A model generated the notes under the pieces. The model made no database searches. It was not told where the DNA came from and saw nothing but the letters and a program-made list of their open reading frames with translations. This document shows positions 1 to 12,589 of a DNA stretch of 64,000 nt, piece by piece. The stretch is from Paracentrotus lividus (taxonomy: Eukaryota > Echinodermata > Echinoidea > Camarodonta > Echinidae): contig CALNVZ010002974.1 in NCBI GenBank assembly GCA_940671915.1, forward strand, positions 39,569,394-39,633,393, given 5' to 3'. The stretch's first letter is position 1. Each line of letters opens with the position of its first letter. The position numbers were made by a program, and so were the translations under genes.

Positions 1-3000
1 ACGAGGGGGGAGGTGGGCGAGAGGGGTCAATTTGACCCCACTTAGTGATCTTCGTGAATTTTGCGCAGAAAGTCACGCTCAGCATGTAAGGCCGAGCCTA
101 TTGACTCATTTTTAATTTAATTTTTTGTTGAGAAAAAAATCAGTTCAATCTATTAATTTTATTATAATTTATGCAAATATAGACTGACCTATGCTTATTA
201 TTTCCCTTAATATTTTACTAAAAAACATCAGTTATATTAGTCCATGAATGCGGTCTTTTTTTGGGGGGAGGTGAGTAAGTCCTAAATATCATACCGAAAC
301 AATATTTGCAGGTGCGTAAATTGTAATCTAGGGGGTGGTAGGGTGCGGTAATCCCACATAGAGATTGGAAGAAAAATACGAATAAGCATTCCTTTTGGAA
401 CAAGGAGGTACCTTTTTTATTTTGTAGAAGCGTGCCCCTTACGGGGAATCTGAACCGTACATAATAACCATAATTATTTAATTCTATATTTTATTATTAT
501 GGTTTTCTGCCGCTTTTTTTTTGGGGTATTATTTCAATGGAGGGCGCCGGGGCTTGCTGTTGTCCAATATTATCTACGGGGTCCGATCGATGCGACGGGC
601 TTTCAGGTGCTTCCAGACCATATACCGGTTAGTATTTATATTGCGTTACCTTCTGACGACCGAAGGCCCAAAAATTTTAACAGCAATGAACCTCCGAGTA
701 AGGCGGTCAAAATTGACCCCTCCGCCCCTGCGCGAAGATACAGAAAATAGTGGTTGATAAATCCAATGCTCATCTTGCATAATAATTGTACCGTTCTATC
801 GCTTGTGGATTTTTGCGCATGCCACTCGGAATGCGCAAGAATAACTCTTTACGTAAGACTTTGCCCAACACTCTCTCTCTGTATCATAGATAAACATCGC
901 CCCCTCATAGATCTTGTTTTATGTGTTGTCATTGCCAAAAATGGGGTCGGTGACTTATGACTTCAATATAATTTTAGGTTATCGACATTTATTGGAAAAG
1001 GAGTGACCACTCCATCCAGAACTAGCGGCCTGAAGACATTTAAATCCATCATTTTATTCCAAGATTAAGTTATTAAGATTACATGGGATCAAGAATTTGT
1101 CAAATAATAAAGACTATTTATTTTATAGTGCCACCCTTGACAGAGTTTACTAACTGTGTATTTGGTAACCTGACCAGACGGAAAAAGTCCTGTGTGAAAT
1201 TTGGTGTAAATCCCTTCATGTATGATATTTTCGTTGTCTGAAAATTCGCCTGTTTTTAAAATTTTTATTTAATGCCTTTTTTTTTTTCTTCGTCGGCTTG
1301 CTGATATAAATAGAGAGGGTGTTCCACAGCCAAGCCGATAAAGATTGGGTTAGGGGTAAGATTTCTAATTACCAAAAACGATTAATACGTCATATGTATC
1401 TGTTATGCGAAAATTGACGCGAAAAAGATTTAAAATTCAGTACTGTATGGTGTTAGGACCATACCACAAACGTACCATCTCCGTCAATGAGAAAAGCTTC
1501 ATGTTATTTTATTGTTCGATTTTTTTTTTTTTTTTTTTTTTAACAAACATTAATAAGATGGAAGTGCAAATGTCTTGCTAACTATGGTAATTCTTGTCGG
1601 TAACACAAAAATCTTCAATCATTGATGAAGACGTGAAAATTGGGGCTGAACTCCCTTCCATAAAGCACCCCCCCCCCCCCACCCATGACGCCAAGTTGTG
1701 GCGTTGGTATCTTTTCAATCACGATGTTATTGCACTGATGTTTTCACATGTATTCTTCTAACGACACAGGTAACTGATTAATACCAATATTTGTAGGGGG
1801 AAAAACCCAACAATCAAATTGAGAGAGAAAGAGAGGATTGGGAAGAAAATATAATCATTACTCCATTACCGTTGTCTGGATAGGGGGTGTATTTTTCGAT
1901 ATTCTTTTAATTGTTCTATATATCTGATTATCATCGTATTGAAAGCGAAATTAGTATGAGTCTCCATGATTAAAGAAAAGGATATAAAAATATGGCTTAA
2001 AAATTAAAAGGAAATGGCCTTCTTCAGTGTCCTTTTGAGTATTCCTGATTTGTGCAGACGCCGTATCTCACCTGTTCCTTACCCTTTCCACAATTTCAGT
2101 CAGAAGATGCTTATTATATATACCTTGCTTTTATTATAACGTAAAGTGTAGTTTATGGTTGTGCGATATTATGGTTCTGCAGTATATATCGTTTTACTGC
2201 GGTATTTTAACGAAGAGATACGTTTGGATTTCATTGCCCGTAACTCAAGGACCAATAATGCGCGTAACAATCCCATCATAACCCTACAGATTAGTCAAAC
2301 AACAACAACAAAAGAAAACAAAAAAAAAAAAAACATAGCAACAATCACAAGAGCAAATGTTCGTTGATCATTCTGTTTACCCTCTTCTTATTTTTTTTAC
2401 TTTCTTTCTTTCTTTTTTCTTTTTTCTGTTCTTTCTTTCTTTTCTCTTCATTTCTTTCTTTTCTTTTCTTTCTTTCAATTTCTCTAGAAAGCACAGGAGT
2501 ATTTATTCTTGAACCGCGTGACTATCGCTTTAGTGACATATGCCTACATTCAATGATTGAGTACTTCGTATCTTCCCAACCTGTCGCTAAACTGAAACAG
2601 TTGAAAGATTGCATTATGTGCCTCCGTAGTATTGATGAATGGGTCTGGCCTGTGCCAAATTCCTTTGAAGCAATGCATTTTAGTAGTAATTATGTATACA
2701 TCATACTGAGAGTTGCGAAATAAATATATTGTAAGAAGGAGCTAGGATTTCCTCCACTGCTTCTTTTATTAAGTTGAATTTAATAGGGTGCTTTAGGCAG
2801 ACAAACTTTAGTACGTTTTTACTCCGAAATAATTAGGGAGGTTTTATATAAATAAGTGTTAACTCTTTTTACGAAAATGTATATTGAACAAAATTAAATT
2901 TGAAAGTAATCAGTTTCTATACTTATCCTGACGGTAATCTTCAATTAAATGAAATGAGATCCCGTTCAGATTATGCATAGAGTGAGCATACATTTTGTGG

Positions 3001-3514
3001 CAAATTGTATATTTTTTTAAAGTTAAAAACGAGTCTTTTTATGATCTGGAGTGAATGTTAAATCATCCCATCTTTAGACCCCCCCCAAAAAAAAAAAAAA
3101 ATAAATAAATAATAAAAATAAATAAATATAATAATCTTATTGGTCAAAATGGAACTTTTGAAAAGTGACGATGTTTCCTCAATTCAAGGGGTTACTCCAT
3201 GCATGGGCTCAAGTATCATTTATTACCACACAGAAATGGTCATACATACTCTATCAAAGTTAATTTCATCACTCGTTAAAAGTTTTTCTTTCTTTTTATT
3301 ATTTGAATCTCTACAGGAGATTTCTATTTCTCTCTCTTTGAGATTTCTATGTTTTATTGAACATGTTCGAATGGTAAAAAACAGTTGCCTATTTAACAAG
3401 AAACATTCGCATATCAAATGAGATCGAAACTAGATTAATGTCTATTCAGAGAAATACAGACAAAGAGCACGAGGGAGAAACACAACAACAATACTTATAG
3501 GATGTGAAAAAAGA

Positions 3515-3545
<31 letters not shown>

Positions 3546-4412
3546 ATAATATATCATATAGGGAGGTATCTCACTTTCGCGAGACGTCCTCCGCGATGAT
3601 AAAAAGTATACATCTCCGAAACTTAGCTAGGAGACGTCTCTGAGACTCGGGACAATTTTCAAAAATTGTTTCAAAGCAGTTTCAAAGAACCGTTCTCAAA
3701 GTAGTTTCCGCGATCATGAAACGTCGTCGAGACGTCTCCGCGACGTCTCTCGAAATCCGCTCAAAGTTGTTTCAAAGTAGTTTTCGCGAAGTGAGGATAC
3801 CACCGCATTAGGAAAAGAGTAAGCCAGATGAATAACGCAGGCTTCAGTAATAAACACTGTGCAAGTAATTGGAAAAGTAATTCAGATGCCTTTTCGTCCC
3901 TCCACCCCCATTTTTATAAAAACTACACTGGCCTCTTATTTTCTCTCTCTTCCATCCGATTGTCCGTATTAAAATAGAGAGAAAGAGAACCGAATTTGGA
4001 TATAACCGTTATGACATTCCAGCACTCTATTCAGTATATAGATAATAATGTGGTATTTCGATGATGGTCACAATGGACAAGAAAGAACTTATCTTGTCAT
4101 TCGAGACTCTCGAATACGTAACTTCTTTCAAATGGTAAACCCTATTAATGTATTATATTCTTTCTCAAGATGCGCATTTCCGACTTTGTGCAGCTTAAAT
4201 CGTATTACTTTAAAGCTAATACGAACGACCAGCCTTCTATAGCAACCACCTCAAGTCCTCAACTGCTAATTCTGCCCCGATCCTAACCCATAATGCAACA
4301 TCGCTGAGCAGTGTATTATGATAAAGGCCCACTTGGAATGATAACAACACTAACTCACAACTCAATACATTGAGCCCAAATGATAAATGCTAACAAAATG
4401 CAAAACAAGTAG
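1..4412 (+). repeat. Left arm of inverted repeat 1
   Basis: Matches the reverse complement of 14738-18645 along its whole length: the ends near 30-100, poly-T and poly-G tracts near 1520 and 1668, the TA repeat near 3520, the GAGACGTCTC MITE at 3565 and the run up to AACAAGTAG at 4412. Differences include both substitutions and indels and are heavy near 700-900. No coding region is recognisable. The arm ends exactly where the GCAGGTAATATGGGC-TIR element begins. Confidence 0.8.
3565..3801. mobile_element. GAGACGTCTC-rich palindromic MITE, copy 1
   Basis: Ends are inverted: GGTATCTCACTTTCGCGA at the left and CGCGAAGTGAGGATACC at the right. The inside is built of GAGACGTCTC-like and GTTTCAAAG motifs in both orientations. 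No coding capacity. Same family as 15336-15576 and, in shorter form, 51391-51490 and 55763-55858. Confidence 0.75.
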
Positions 4413-5317
4413 CAGGTAATATGGGCCCCCTAAGCTCATTTGCCTAATTTGCATAAAATTATAAAATGACACACAGTCTAATCTTCTTTTTTTCTTATGA
4501 ATCAATAACTACTGCTATAACTTTTATTGTGAAGAAAAACAATTATCACCAACCCCCCTGTCTGCAATATTCAAATGTTGAGGTCATCACCAAAGTGCCA
4601 ATATTACCTGCATGTGCAGGTAATATGGGCATATGTATTTAATGTATTTTAAAAAAACTACAATGACTCTACTATGTCTGGAATTTGCTTAAAATGTTAC
4701 AAATCATTAACTTTAAGATATCATTTGAAATTATAAGTCCCTTCAGTAAATACTTTGACTATATATTTCTTTTTTTTTAATATTATCTAAATATTATTTT
4801 CATTATACAAATCAATACAGTTCTACAATAAGTTATTTATATTAATTATATACCGTGAATATACCTCAAAAAATCGTAGCAAAGAGATTGATGCCTCATC
4901 CCAATACTTAGTACCAGAATCATTTCCGCCATTTTAGACTGAACATCTTACCTGCACTAATGTTGCTATATCAGGAAAGCATTCAATACAACAAATTGAC
5001 CTGTACATGCTAGTATGATCAAAATGAAACTATAAGCTTACTAAATATACAAACAATTGAGGTTACCCCCTCAAACACTCTTTCACGATCACATTCTGTG
5101 AAATATCAAATTTTACATCAGGGTAAAAAAATGCCGTAAGTTTTACCTACCTTTTTGGTTTTCAGCAATTTGCTCAGAAAAATTTCGGCATCAGATGCTC
5201 TCACGACGATAGATTTTCGTATACAGTTCATATGAACATTATGGCGCTCACACCGGTCACCGGTCACGACGATTTGTTTCAGGTGGCCCATGTTACCTGC
5301 TAGCCCATATTACCTGC
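4412..5317. mobile_element. Non-autonomous element with GCAGGTAATATGGGC terminal inverted repeats, copy 1
   Basis: Left end GCAGGTAATATGGGCCC; right end has GGCCCATGTTACCTGC and a second AGCCCATATTACCTGC at 5302-5317. An internal palindrome ATTACCTGCATGTGCAGGTAAT sits near 4604-4625. About 906 bp with no ORF of note. A second copy in the same orientation is at 8167-9014. Confidence 0.7.
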
Positions 5318-5374
5318 ATGTACCCTATAGAAACCTGAAATGTGAGCTGTGTTAAAGTAATTTGGAGTAGATCA

Positions 5375-6640
5375 ATAAGGGATGACAAACTCATGTAGTA
5401 TACATAACAAATTGATCGAGCCTATTACAAAGTCAACGGTGTTGACAAAACAAACTTGCGCATGACTGATTATTGATAACGGACTCTGCGCAACCTGTAA
5501 TGACAAATCCTCTTCGCAGTCAAGTATAATGACGATTTTCAAGTCGGCCATAAACAATTATATACCAATATTTTGTGAAAAACAATCAATTGTTGACAGC
5601 AAATGCATGAACATCTTGTCAGCGGTGGTGTACCAATTATGCAAATCTACTATTAATTGGATACCTACAATGTTAAAATATACGATTAATGTTTATATAA
5701 TGCTAATTACTTTGGCTACTGTGGGAGAATATTTTTGATATTTACAATCATGCATGTCGACAGGTCAGAGGTCAAAGAAGTGGTCACGTGTATGACTTCA
5801 CAGACGCCATGATTTTGAAAGTCAAATTCCATTTTGAAATTCCCTGTGAGGTTTTAAATTGATTAAAAATGTTCTTATTGATGTGTAATATCAGTTATGA
5901 ACCTGTCAACCAAAAAATACCATGGATAGGAGTCATCTCTAAATTTTTTACTATTAATTATTATATCCGTGATGTGGGTCACGTAATGTGACATTTTAGG
6001 AGTCACGTGTTGTTTGCCCCTATGGGGGCCAAATTTACAGAAAAAGTGAATATTGATTATTATGTCAATAAATGTACATTTGATGCAATTACTTATATCT
6101 CGCTGTGTAACAAGATTATGAATTCAACCTATAGCAATGGGTGTTTGAGCTGTCAGACTGGGGGAGGGGATGTTAGGAGGGGCATGATCCCCCTATAGAG
6201 ACTTGGCTGTGATTGAGCGAGGCGCTGCCGAAAATTTCACGATTATATGTGTGATGTAATTACAAGAAAGCATGTGTAATTTCCCATAATAATATAAAGT
6301 TATCTTCTATATAACTAATTATTGCTAATTTACCGCATTGCAATGAGGTCATAATGTTTATTCTAATGACAGACTGACAAGTTTGGAATGCAACTATTTT
6401 ATTGCAATATCTTTATAGATCGTTGGCCATGTTACCTTGGAAAAATTTGATGTATGGAACTAATTCCTTGTGTATTCATCTTTTTATGAATTCTTGTATT
6501 CTTTTTTTTTACTTTGTTTTTTTGTTTGTTTGTCTTTTCTTTTTTTTTTGTTGTGTTTTTTTCGCAAAAAATGCAGACCATTTGGAGCAATATAAGCTAA
6601 AATAAATTATTTCAGCCAAGAAAGTAAAATAATCAAATTT
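5375..6640. other. AT-rich gene-free spacer
   Basis: No coding region or clear repeat structure. Short ATGACAAA-type motifs occur near 5380-5520, and a T-rich stretch lies at 6500-6565. Short ORFs here show no recognisable protein features. Confidence 0.5.
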
Positions 6641-7690
6641 ATGCCCCCCACCTCAGCTGTCACGTGTGACAATGTTGCTAATAAATATCAAATAACTTGT
6701 AGGATTCTTATTTAGTAGATGCAAAGGTACATTAAATCTAGCTTTGAAGAAATTTAATAATACAGAGCCATGGTAAACGGCATAACTTTTGTGTTTCTGT
6801 TATGGTTGTGACATTTTGAGGGCAATTAATTCCAGGTTGATTACTTATATATCATTTAACAACTATATTTGTGGTTAGATAAAAGATAGAAGTAAATAAT
6901 AATATAATGATAGTAATCCAAGTAAGAAGCAGTATCCATCAGTAGGTTAAAAAAATGATATTTATTTACCGTTTTTCCATTAATTAATTCATATTTTAAT
7001 TTATGTAATAGTAGCATAAAATTGCAAAATCATGAAAAACATCAGTCATGAAACTTCAAACATTGCTCTATTTGAATATGTAGCTTAAAATCAAAAAGCA
7101 AAAATTATTTGCCCAAAAGTTCACTTTTCAAAGAAGGCGAATAGCCTGGTCTCTTTTAGCATGACCAGATTTCACACACTGACCCGTGTCACTGTGTTGG
7201 ACCAATTTCAAAGTTAATAATAACTAATTAAAGCTATCATGCTTCATATTTGTGAGTAGAAAGCACATATATCTAGCTTGAGAAAAATTGTAATATAAAG
7301 AACCATGTTTCCGGGGCGTTAACTTTCGTGTTTTGGTCACGTGTGTGACATTTGATGGCAATTAATTCCTTTAGTTAATTATCATAACACAATTCAATCA
7401 ACACCATTATTTTCATAAATAAAGGAATGAATGTTAAAAAGGTATAATGACAATAACCAAGTAAGGAGACCAGCGAATACAATATAAGCAGGTCAAAACA
7501 AATGATATTTTACTACCATTTTCCATTCAAATTTTGTGCATGTTAATTTATGCAAATGAGCATGAAAATTTGTAAAATTAAGATAAAAAAAACATTTCAT
7601 GAACTCAGACAATCTCTATATGAATGTGCATCTTAAAACAAAAAGACAACTCATTTTTACCAAAAAAGTCCTTCAAAGAACGCCCATACA
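6640..7690 (+). repeat. Old diverged tandem duplication, two units of about 510-530 bp
   Basis: Units run about 6640-7145 and 7170-7690. Shared landmarks in order: CACGTGTGACA or CCGTGTCAC, ATCTAGCTT(T/G), the TGTGACATTT...GGCAATTAATTCC block, AAATGATATTT, TTAATTTATG, and a closing run with AAAGAA(G/C)GC. Divergence is high and made mostly of substitutions, so this duplication is old and not a read artefact. Confidence 0.65.
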
Positions 7691-7859
7691 AATTTAGCTC
7701 CTGAAGACAGTTGGAAACCCGCACATAATCAGCGTCTTCGAATCACTCGCCGTCGCCATGATTTAGCTGCGAGCAGCTTGAGCTGGCAAGTGGCTTACGA
7801 TTTATGTATTTGAATTTGTGTCTCAGAATATTCGAGTCTATTTAAAATGACAAAAATAT

Positions 7860-8155
7860 ACTATCTGTATGTTGTTTATTACAGGTGTTTCTGATTAATG
7901 ACAAATTAACGTCAAAATGCAGTACAAATTGATAATTAAAAAAAACAATGAAAATGAATTGAGGAATTAAAAGTTGCAATGACAAACTTTGAAAAGGTTT
8001 GTCAAAATAGACACTTTCATGACAAATTAAATTCTCATGTTATGGTGCATGACAAAATCTATAATGACAAATCTTTGCATGACAATTCTATTATATCTTA
8101 AATTAAACCACATTAATGACAAATTTATATTTTCAATTGACAAAGTATCTTTTCA
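7860..8155 (+). repeat. Interspersed ATGACAAA(T)T motif cluster
   Basis: About ten irregularly spaced copies of ATGACAAA or TTGACAAA within 300 bases (for example near 7897, 7980, 8012, 8050, 8062, 8080, 8115). Spacing is not constant, so this is a motif-rich region and not a simple tandem repeat. No coding potential. Confidence 0.5.
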
Positions 8156-8166
8156 GTAGGTACATT

Positions 8167-9014
8167 GCAGAATATGGGCCCCTAGCTCATTCTCTAATTT
8201 GCATAAATTATAAAATGACACACAGTCTAATCTTCTTTTTCTATGAAATCAATAACTATGCATAACTTTATTGTGAAGAAAAAACAATTATCACCAACCC
8301 CCTGTCTGCAATATTCAAATGTTGAGGTCTCACCAAATGCCAAATATACCTGCATGTGCAGGTAATATGGCATATGTATTTAATGTATTTTAAAAAAACT
8401 ACAATGACTCTACTATGTCATGGAATTGCTTAAAATGTTACAAATCATAACTTTAGATAATCATTTGAAATTAAGTCCCTTCAGTAAATACTTTGTATAT
8501 TCTTTTTTTTAATTTATCTAAAATATATTCATTATCAATCAATACGTTCTACTAATAGTTATTTATATTAATATAACCTGTAATATACCTCAAAAAATCG
8601 TAGCAAAAGAGATTGAGTGCCTCATCCCTAATACTTATAACAGAATTATTTCGCCATTTTAACTAACATCTTCCTGCACTAATGTTGCTATATCAGGAAA
8701 AACATTTCATACAACAAAGACCTTACATGCTAGTATGACCAAAATGAACTATAAGCTTACTAATTATACAACAATGAAGGTTACCCTCAAACACTCTTTC
8801 ACGATCACATTCTGTAGAAATATCAATTTACATCAGGTAAAAAAAGCCGATAGTTTACCTACCTTTTGTTGTTCAGCACATTGCTCAGAAAAATTTCGCA
8901 TAGATGCTCTCACGACATATCGTATACCAATTATATAACATATTGCGCTCACCGTCACGCTCACGACCGATTTTGTTTCAGGTCCATTACCTGCTAGCCC
9001 ATTCATATACCTGC
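8167..9014. mobile_element. GCAGGTAATATGGGC-TIR element, copy 2
   Basis: Direct repeat of 4412-5317 with many one- and two-base deletions, about 60 bp shorter overall. Homology runs a further 50-60 bases past the right TIR (GCATGTACCCTATA and on) in both copies, so the duplicated block is larger than the element itself. Confidence 0.7.
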
Positions 9015-9074
9015 ATGTACCCTATAAAAACTGAAAATGTGACTGTGTAAAGTAATTGAGAGATCACATAAGAA

Positions 9075-11128
9075 TGAAGGAGCCTCATGATTTCAAGCAC
9101 CTTTCCGCAAACATGGGTTAACCCCCCAGCTATATTTCTTTAAGAGAAAAAAAATGAAGCTTAAAATTAATCGACATACAGCGCGAGTTGAAACCTGTCA
9201 TAGATACCTAATATTGGGGGCTCAATAAATACCGTAGACCCAAAAGATATATAAAGACTATAATATCTGCCCCAAATATAGAACATTTTACATAATTTAT
9301 AAATATTTAAAGTACGTCGCTAACTACCTATACGTGCAACAATATTGGAGGATTGCTTATTGATACAGTGAACCCCCCAATATATTATATATATATAATA
9401 TTATATATTATATATTATTATATATATATTTTTTTTACTTAAAAAAAGTATTCTTACTAATTCATTATTTTCTTCATAACTAATATGCAAATCTGAATAC
9501 AACTAAACAAAAATCTTCAATTTCGTTAGAAAGCGAACAAAACAAAGAGTCAGATCACTTGTTCCTTAAAATCCTGACAGATATATACAACCAAAATGTT
9601 TCAGGAGTATCCTTTTAGGCTCACCTCACATATTTAATTGGGTAGTCCCTGGCACTCTCTTTTGACGTAACTAATTATTCAATATAAATCGTTGGTGTAA
9701 CAGTAGAAACACAATAAAGCATATACAAATTGCAGATTTGTCATTATCTGTTATTATTAATCATGACATCTGTGTACATTAGATGATATGTGCATATCCT
9801 ACTAAACCATATGTGTGACCATAGCTTTATATTATTGAAGATTGTAAACTGTTCTAAAATCCATTACCCATTGATTTCCTTTAGATAATTTTGTCATATG
9901 CCTTCATTATCATTCATATAATTGATACAAATAATTATGGTTTTATTAGAATTTAATATATATTTCTAACAGACAGCTCTAGCGATATGGGGTGTTAAAA
10001 ATACCTTAACATTAAATTTGCCTCATTATAAGGACATATATATCTCTCGTATGAGTGCTTTTCAAACACTTTTTGGTTTATGCAATAATATATACCATGG
10101 CAGCAGTAACAAAGATTCCATATTTTCATTTTTTGAAAAAAGACCACTTTTAGCAGTTCTAACAAGAAAAGTGAAGACACTCACGGATTGAACCTGTAAT
10201 CGATTGACTATGTTTGACACATTCTGTGAAATAACAGCCGAAAAAAGTGTTGGCCATTTTGACAACCCTATGAAATTACCAGAACAAATTTCCCCTTTCT
10301 CCTTCCTGAAAAATGCAAAAATGCAACATCTATTGCAAAAATGGAACCTTCCAATCCTTGTTTACATTTTTTACATCTGCAAAAGAACATTTAAATTTAA
10401 GCCCTGCAAATTTATTGATAATAATATTAAATACTTTAATAGTATAAATGCCATAAATTGAAAAAGCAAGCTTTGAAGCACCCAAAAGGTCAATTTAGGG
10501 GGGATAACTATGAAGACAATTATGATTAGAAATTTTACCCCATTTTCGGACCTACCTCTATGTAATAAACTCGAATATAAAGAAATCGCCAACCCCCACT
10601 TCCAACTTTTCTCAAATCTGCCTGATGCTCTCAGACAGTGTCTTAAAGACTCATGCGGCTGAGTTGCATACAAAAAAAAAAAAAAATTAAAGTAATCGAA
10701 AAAACACAACACTGAAATTCATCAAATCGATAAAAAATAGCAAAGTTAGAATTTCTTAGTTATGATATTTTTTTAGGAAACATTCTTCAATTGGCAACTA
10801 ATGATGTCTCAGTCCCTATTCTTTGTATTTATTGTATGAAATACCAATTATCAAGATTTCTGCCCCAAGGAAAACAAACACGGATAATCCTTGTGGAATG
10901 TTCAAGTCACAAGTGCTTACTTATTCTAGGCATGGACAATTCTGTAACGCAATTAATGAAAATTGAGATATAATAGTGATGTCATAAAAATACACAAGAA
11001 GTAGGACTGTGACATCATCAGTTTGATCATTGAATATTCAATATCAAATGAGCATAGACGAATTAGAAAACTTTTACAAAAAATAAATCAAGAGCCTAAA
11101 AAATGCATAACTTTGTTATTTTCATCCA
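9075..11128. other. Gene-free AT-rich region up to the first assembly gap
   Basis: Contains a TA-rich microsatellite at 9380-9430 and short unremarkable ORFs. From about 10980 the sequence (GACATCATCAG, GCATAACTTTGTTATTTTCATCC) looks like an interspersed repeat that continues across the N run to the GGACTCCTCCTTTAA near 11225. Confidence 0.45.
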
Positions 11129-11153
11129 NNNNNNNNNNNNNNNNNNNNNNNNN
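11129..11153. other. Assembly gap, 25 N
   Basis: Exactly 25 N, the same length as the gap at 53677-53701, so a placeholder and not a measured gap size. Confidence 0.98.
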
Positions 11154-11319
11154 TTTTGATGAAATTTTCTGTGTTGTGCTTGATGAATTTTACTTAATTT
11201 TACAAAACTTTTTCATTTCAGCCCGGACTCCTCCTTTAAGGGTGCTCTGGAGACCAAAGATTTCATCGAATCCGTATCAGGACAACTATCCTCTTTATGC
11301 TGCAATCACACAGACATTG

Positions 11320-11955
11320 ATTCTGCAGTCACACAGACACTTATGTATAGTTACGTTTTTGTTGTTTTAATCTTATTTCATCTTCTGTTCTATCAATTCT
11401 TATGTATTTCTTTGTTTTATTGGATGAACGAAATTATCACTATTTCCACTGCTGACTATGACGGGAAGGCATTCGTGGGGATCCACAAAAAAGAAAATAA
11501 TTTTTGGACGCAACCGGACGTAAATGTTCATTCAATTTAATGCTGCAGTCACACAGACACTTACGTTGAGTTACGTCCGGTTGCGTCCAAAAATTATTTT
11601 CTTTTTTGCGGATCCCCACGGATGCCTTCCCATCATAGTCATCAGTGGAAACAATGATAATTTCGTTCATCTAATAAAACAAAGAAATACATAAGAAATG
11701 ATAGAATAGAAGATGAAATAAGATTGAAACAACACAAACGTATCTATACGTAAGTGTCTGTGTGACTGTAGCATTAATCTTCTGTTCTCTCCTTTCTTAT
11801 GCATTTATTTGTTTAATTGGATGAACGAAATTATCACTATTCCCAATGCTGACAATGACGGAAAGGCATCCGTGGGGATCCGCAGAAAAGGAAATTAATT
11901 TTGGACGCAACCGGACGTAACTCAACGTAAGTGTCTGTGTGACTACAGCATAACA
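11320..11955. mobile_element. Three adjacent MITE units in alternating orientation (TIR GTCACACAGACACTTACG)
   Basis: Units of roughly 180-240 bp lie at about 11322-11560 (+), 11545-11775 (-) and 11775-11955 (+). Each is bounded by TGC(T)G(C/T)AGTCACACAGACACTTACGT or its reverse complement. All share an internal block with ATGAACGAAATTATCACTAT, GGGGATCC and TTGGACGCAACCGGACGTAA. The boundaries are shared between neighbours, giving a head-to-head then tail-to-tail array. Confidence 0.78.
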
Positions 11956-12589
11956 ATTACCCCCAGGTCAACTACTACACAGAAATAGGGTAAAGGTTAG
12001 ATGTAGAATTAGGGGGTAAATTTTTGAGGGGGGTAGTTGTCCTCGAATCCAATAAATGATGAGACTATTATGTCATAAGCGGGACTTACTGGGATCAAAA
12101 CAAGTCGTGAATTAACTAGTGACCAAGGTTTTCCGGGTCAATTTTGAACTCTTTGCAATCGAATTCATTATATTCATTCAATTTAAACGATACCTCATGG
12201 AGCGGAGATATCGGTCAATTGAATTAACGTGTAGATTTTTAATCGCGATCACATTTCGGACGAAAGTGCTTGAAAGAAATGTCAAATTGATCGGAGATAG
12301 TTCAAACTTGACTGGGAAAACCTATAGAACTCGAAGTTGTAGGTCCCCTGGCTGTTTACAGGCGCGGATCCAGGGATCCAGACGGACCCGGGCCCCCAGA
12401 AAATAGGGGTAAATTTTTGATGAATGACCGACCCGATTGACCTACTTAAACCCATCCCTATGACAGACAATGATGACCTATAATAATTATTGATGGCCGA
12501 AGGTCCACCAAATTTTCAACGCCTACCCCCCCCCCGATTATCGCTCAGCCAGGGTGAGGTGGAAAAAAAAATGCACATCAATGATGTGG

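Noticed and set aside
2364..2723. 119-codon frame beginning with a Phe/Leu/Ser-rich stretch, resembling a signal or membrane segment
   Set aside because: The hydrophobic start is a CTTT microsatellite; the right arm of inverted repeat 1 does not keep the frame.
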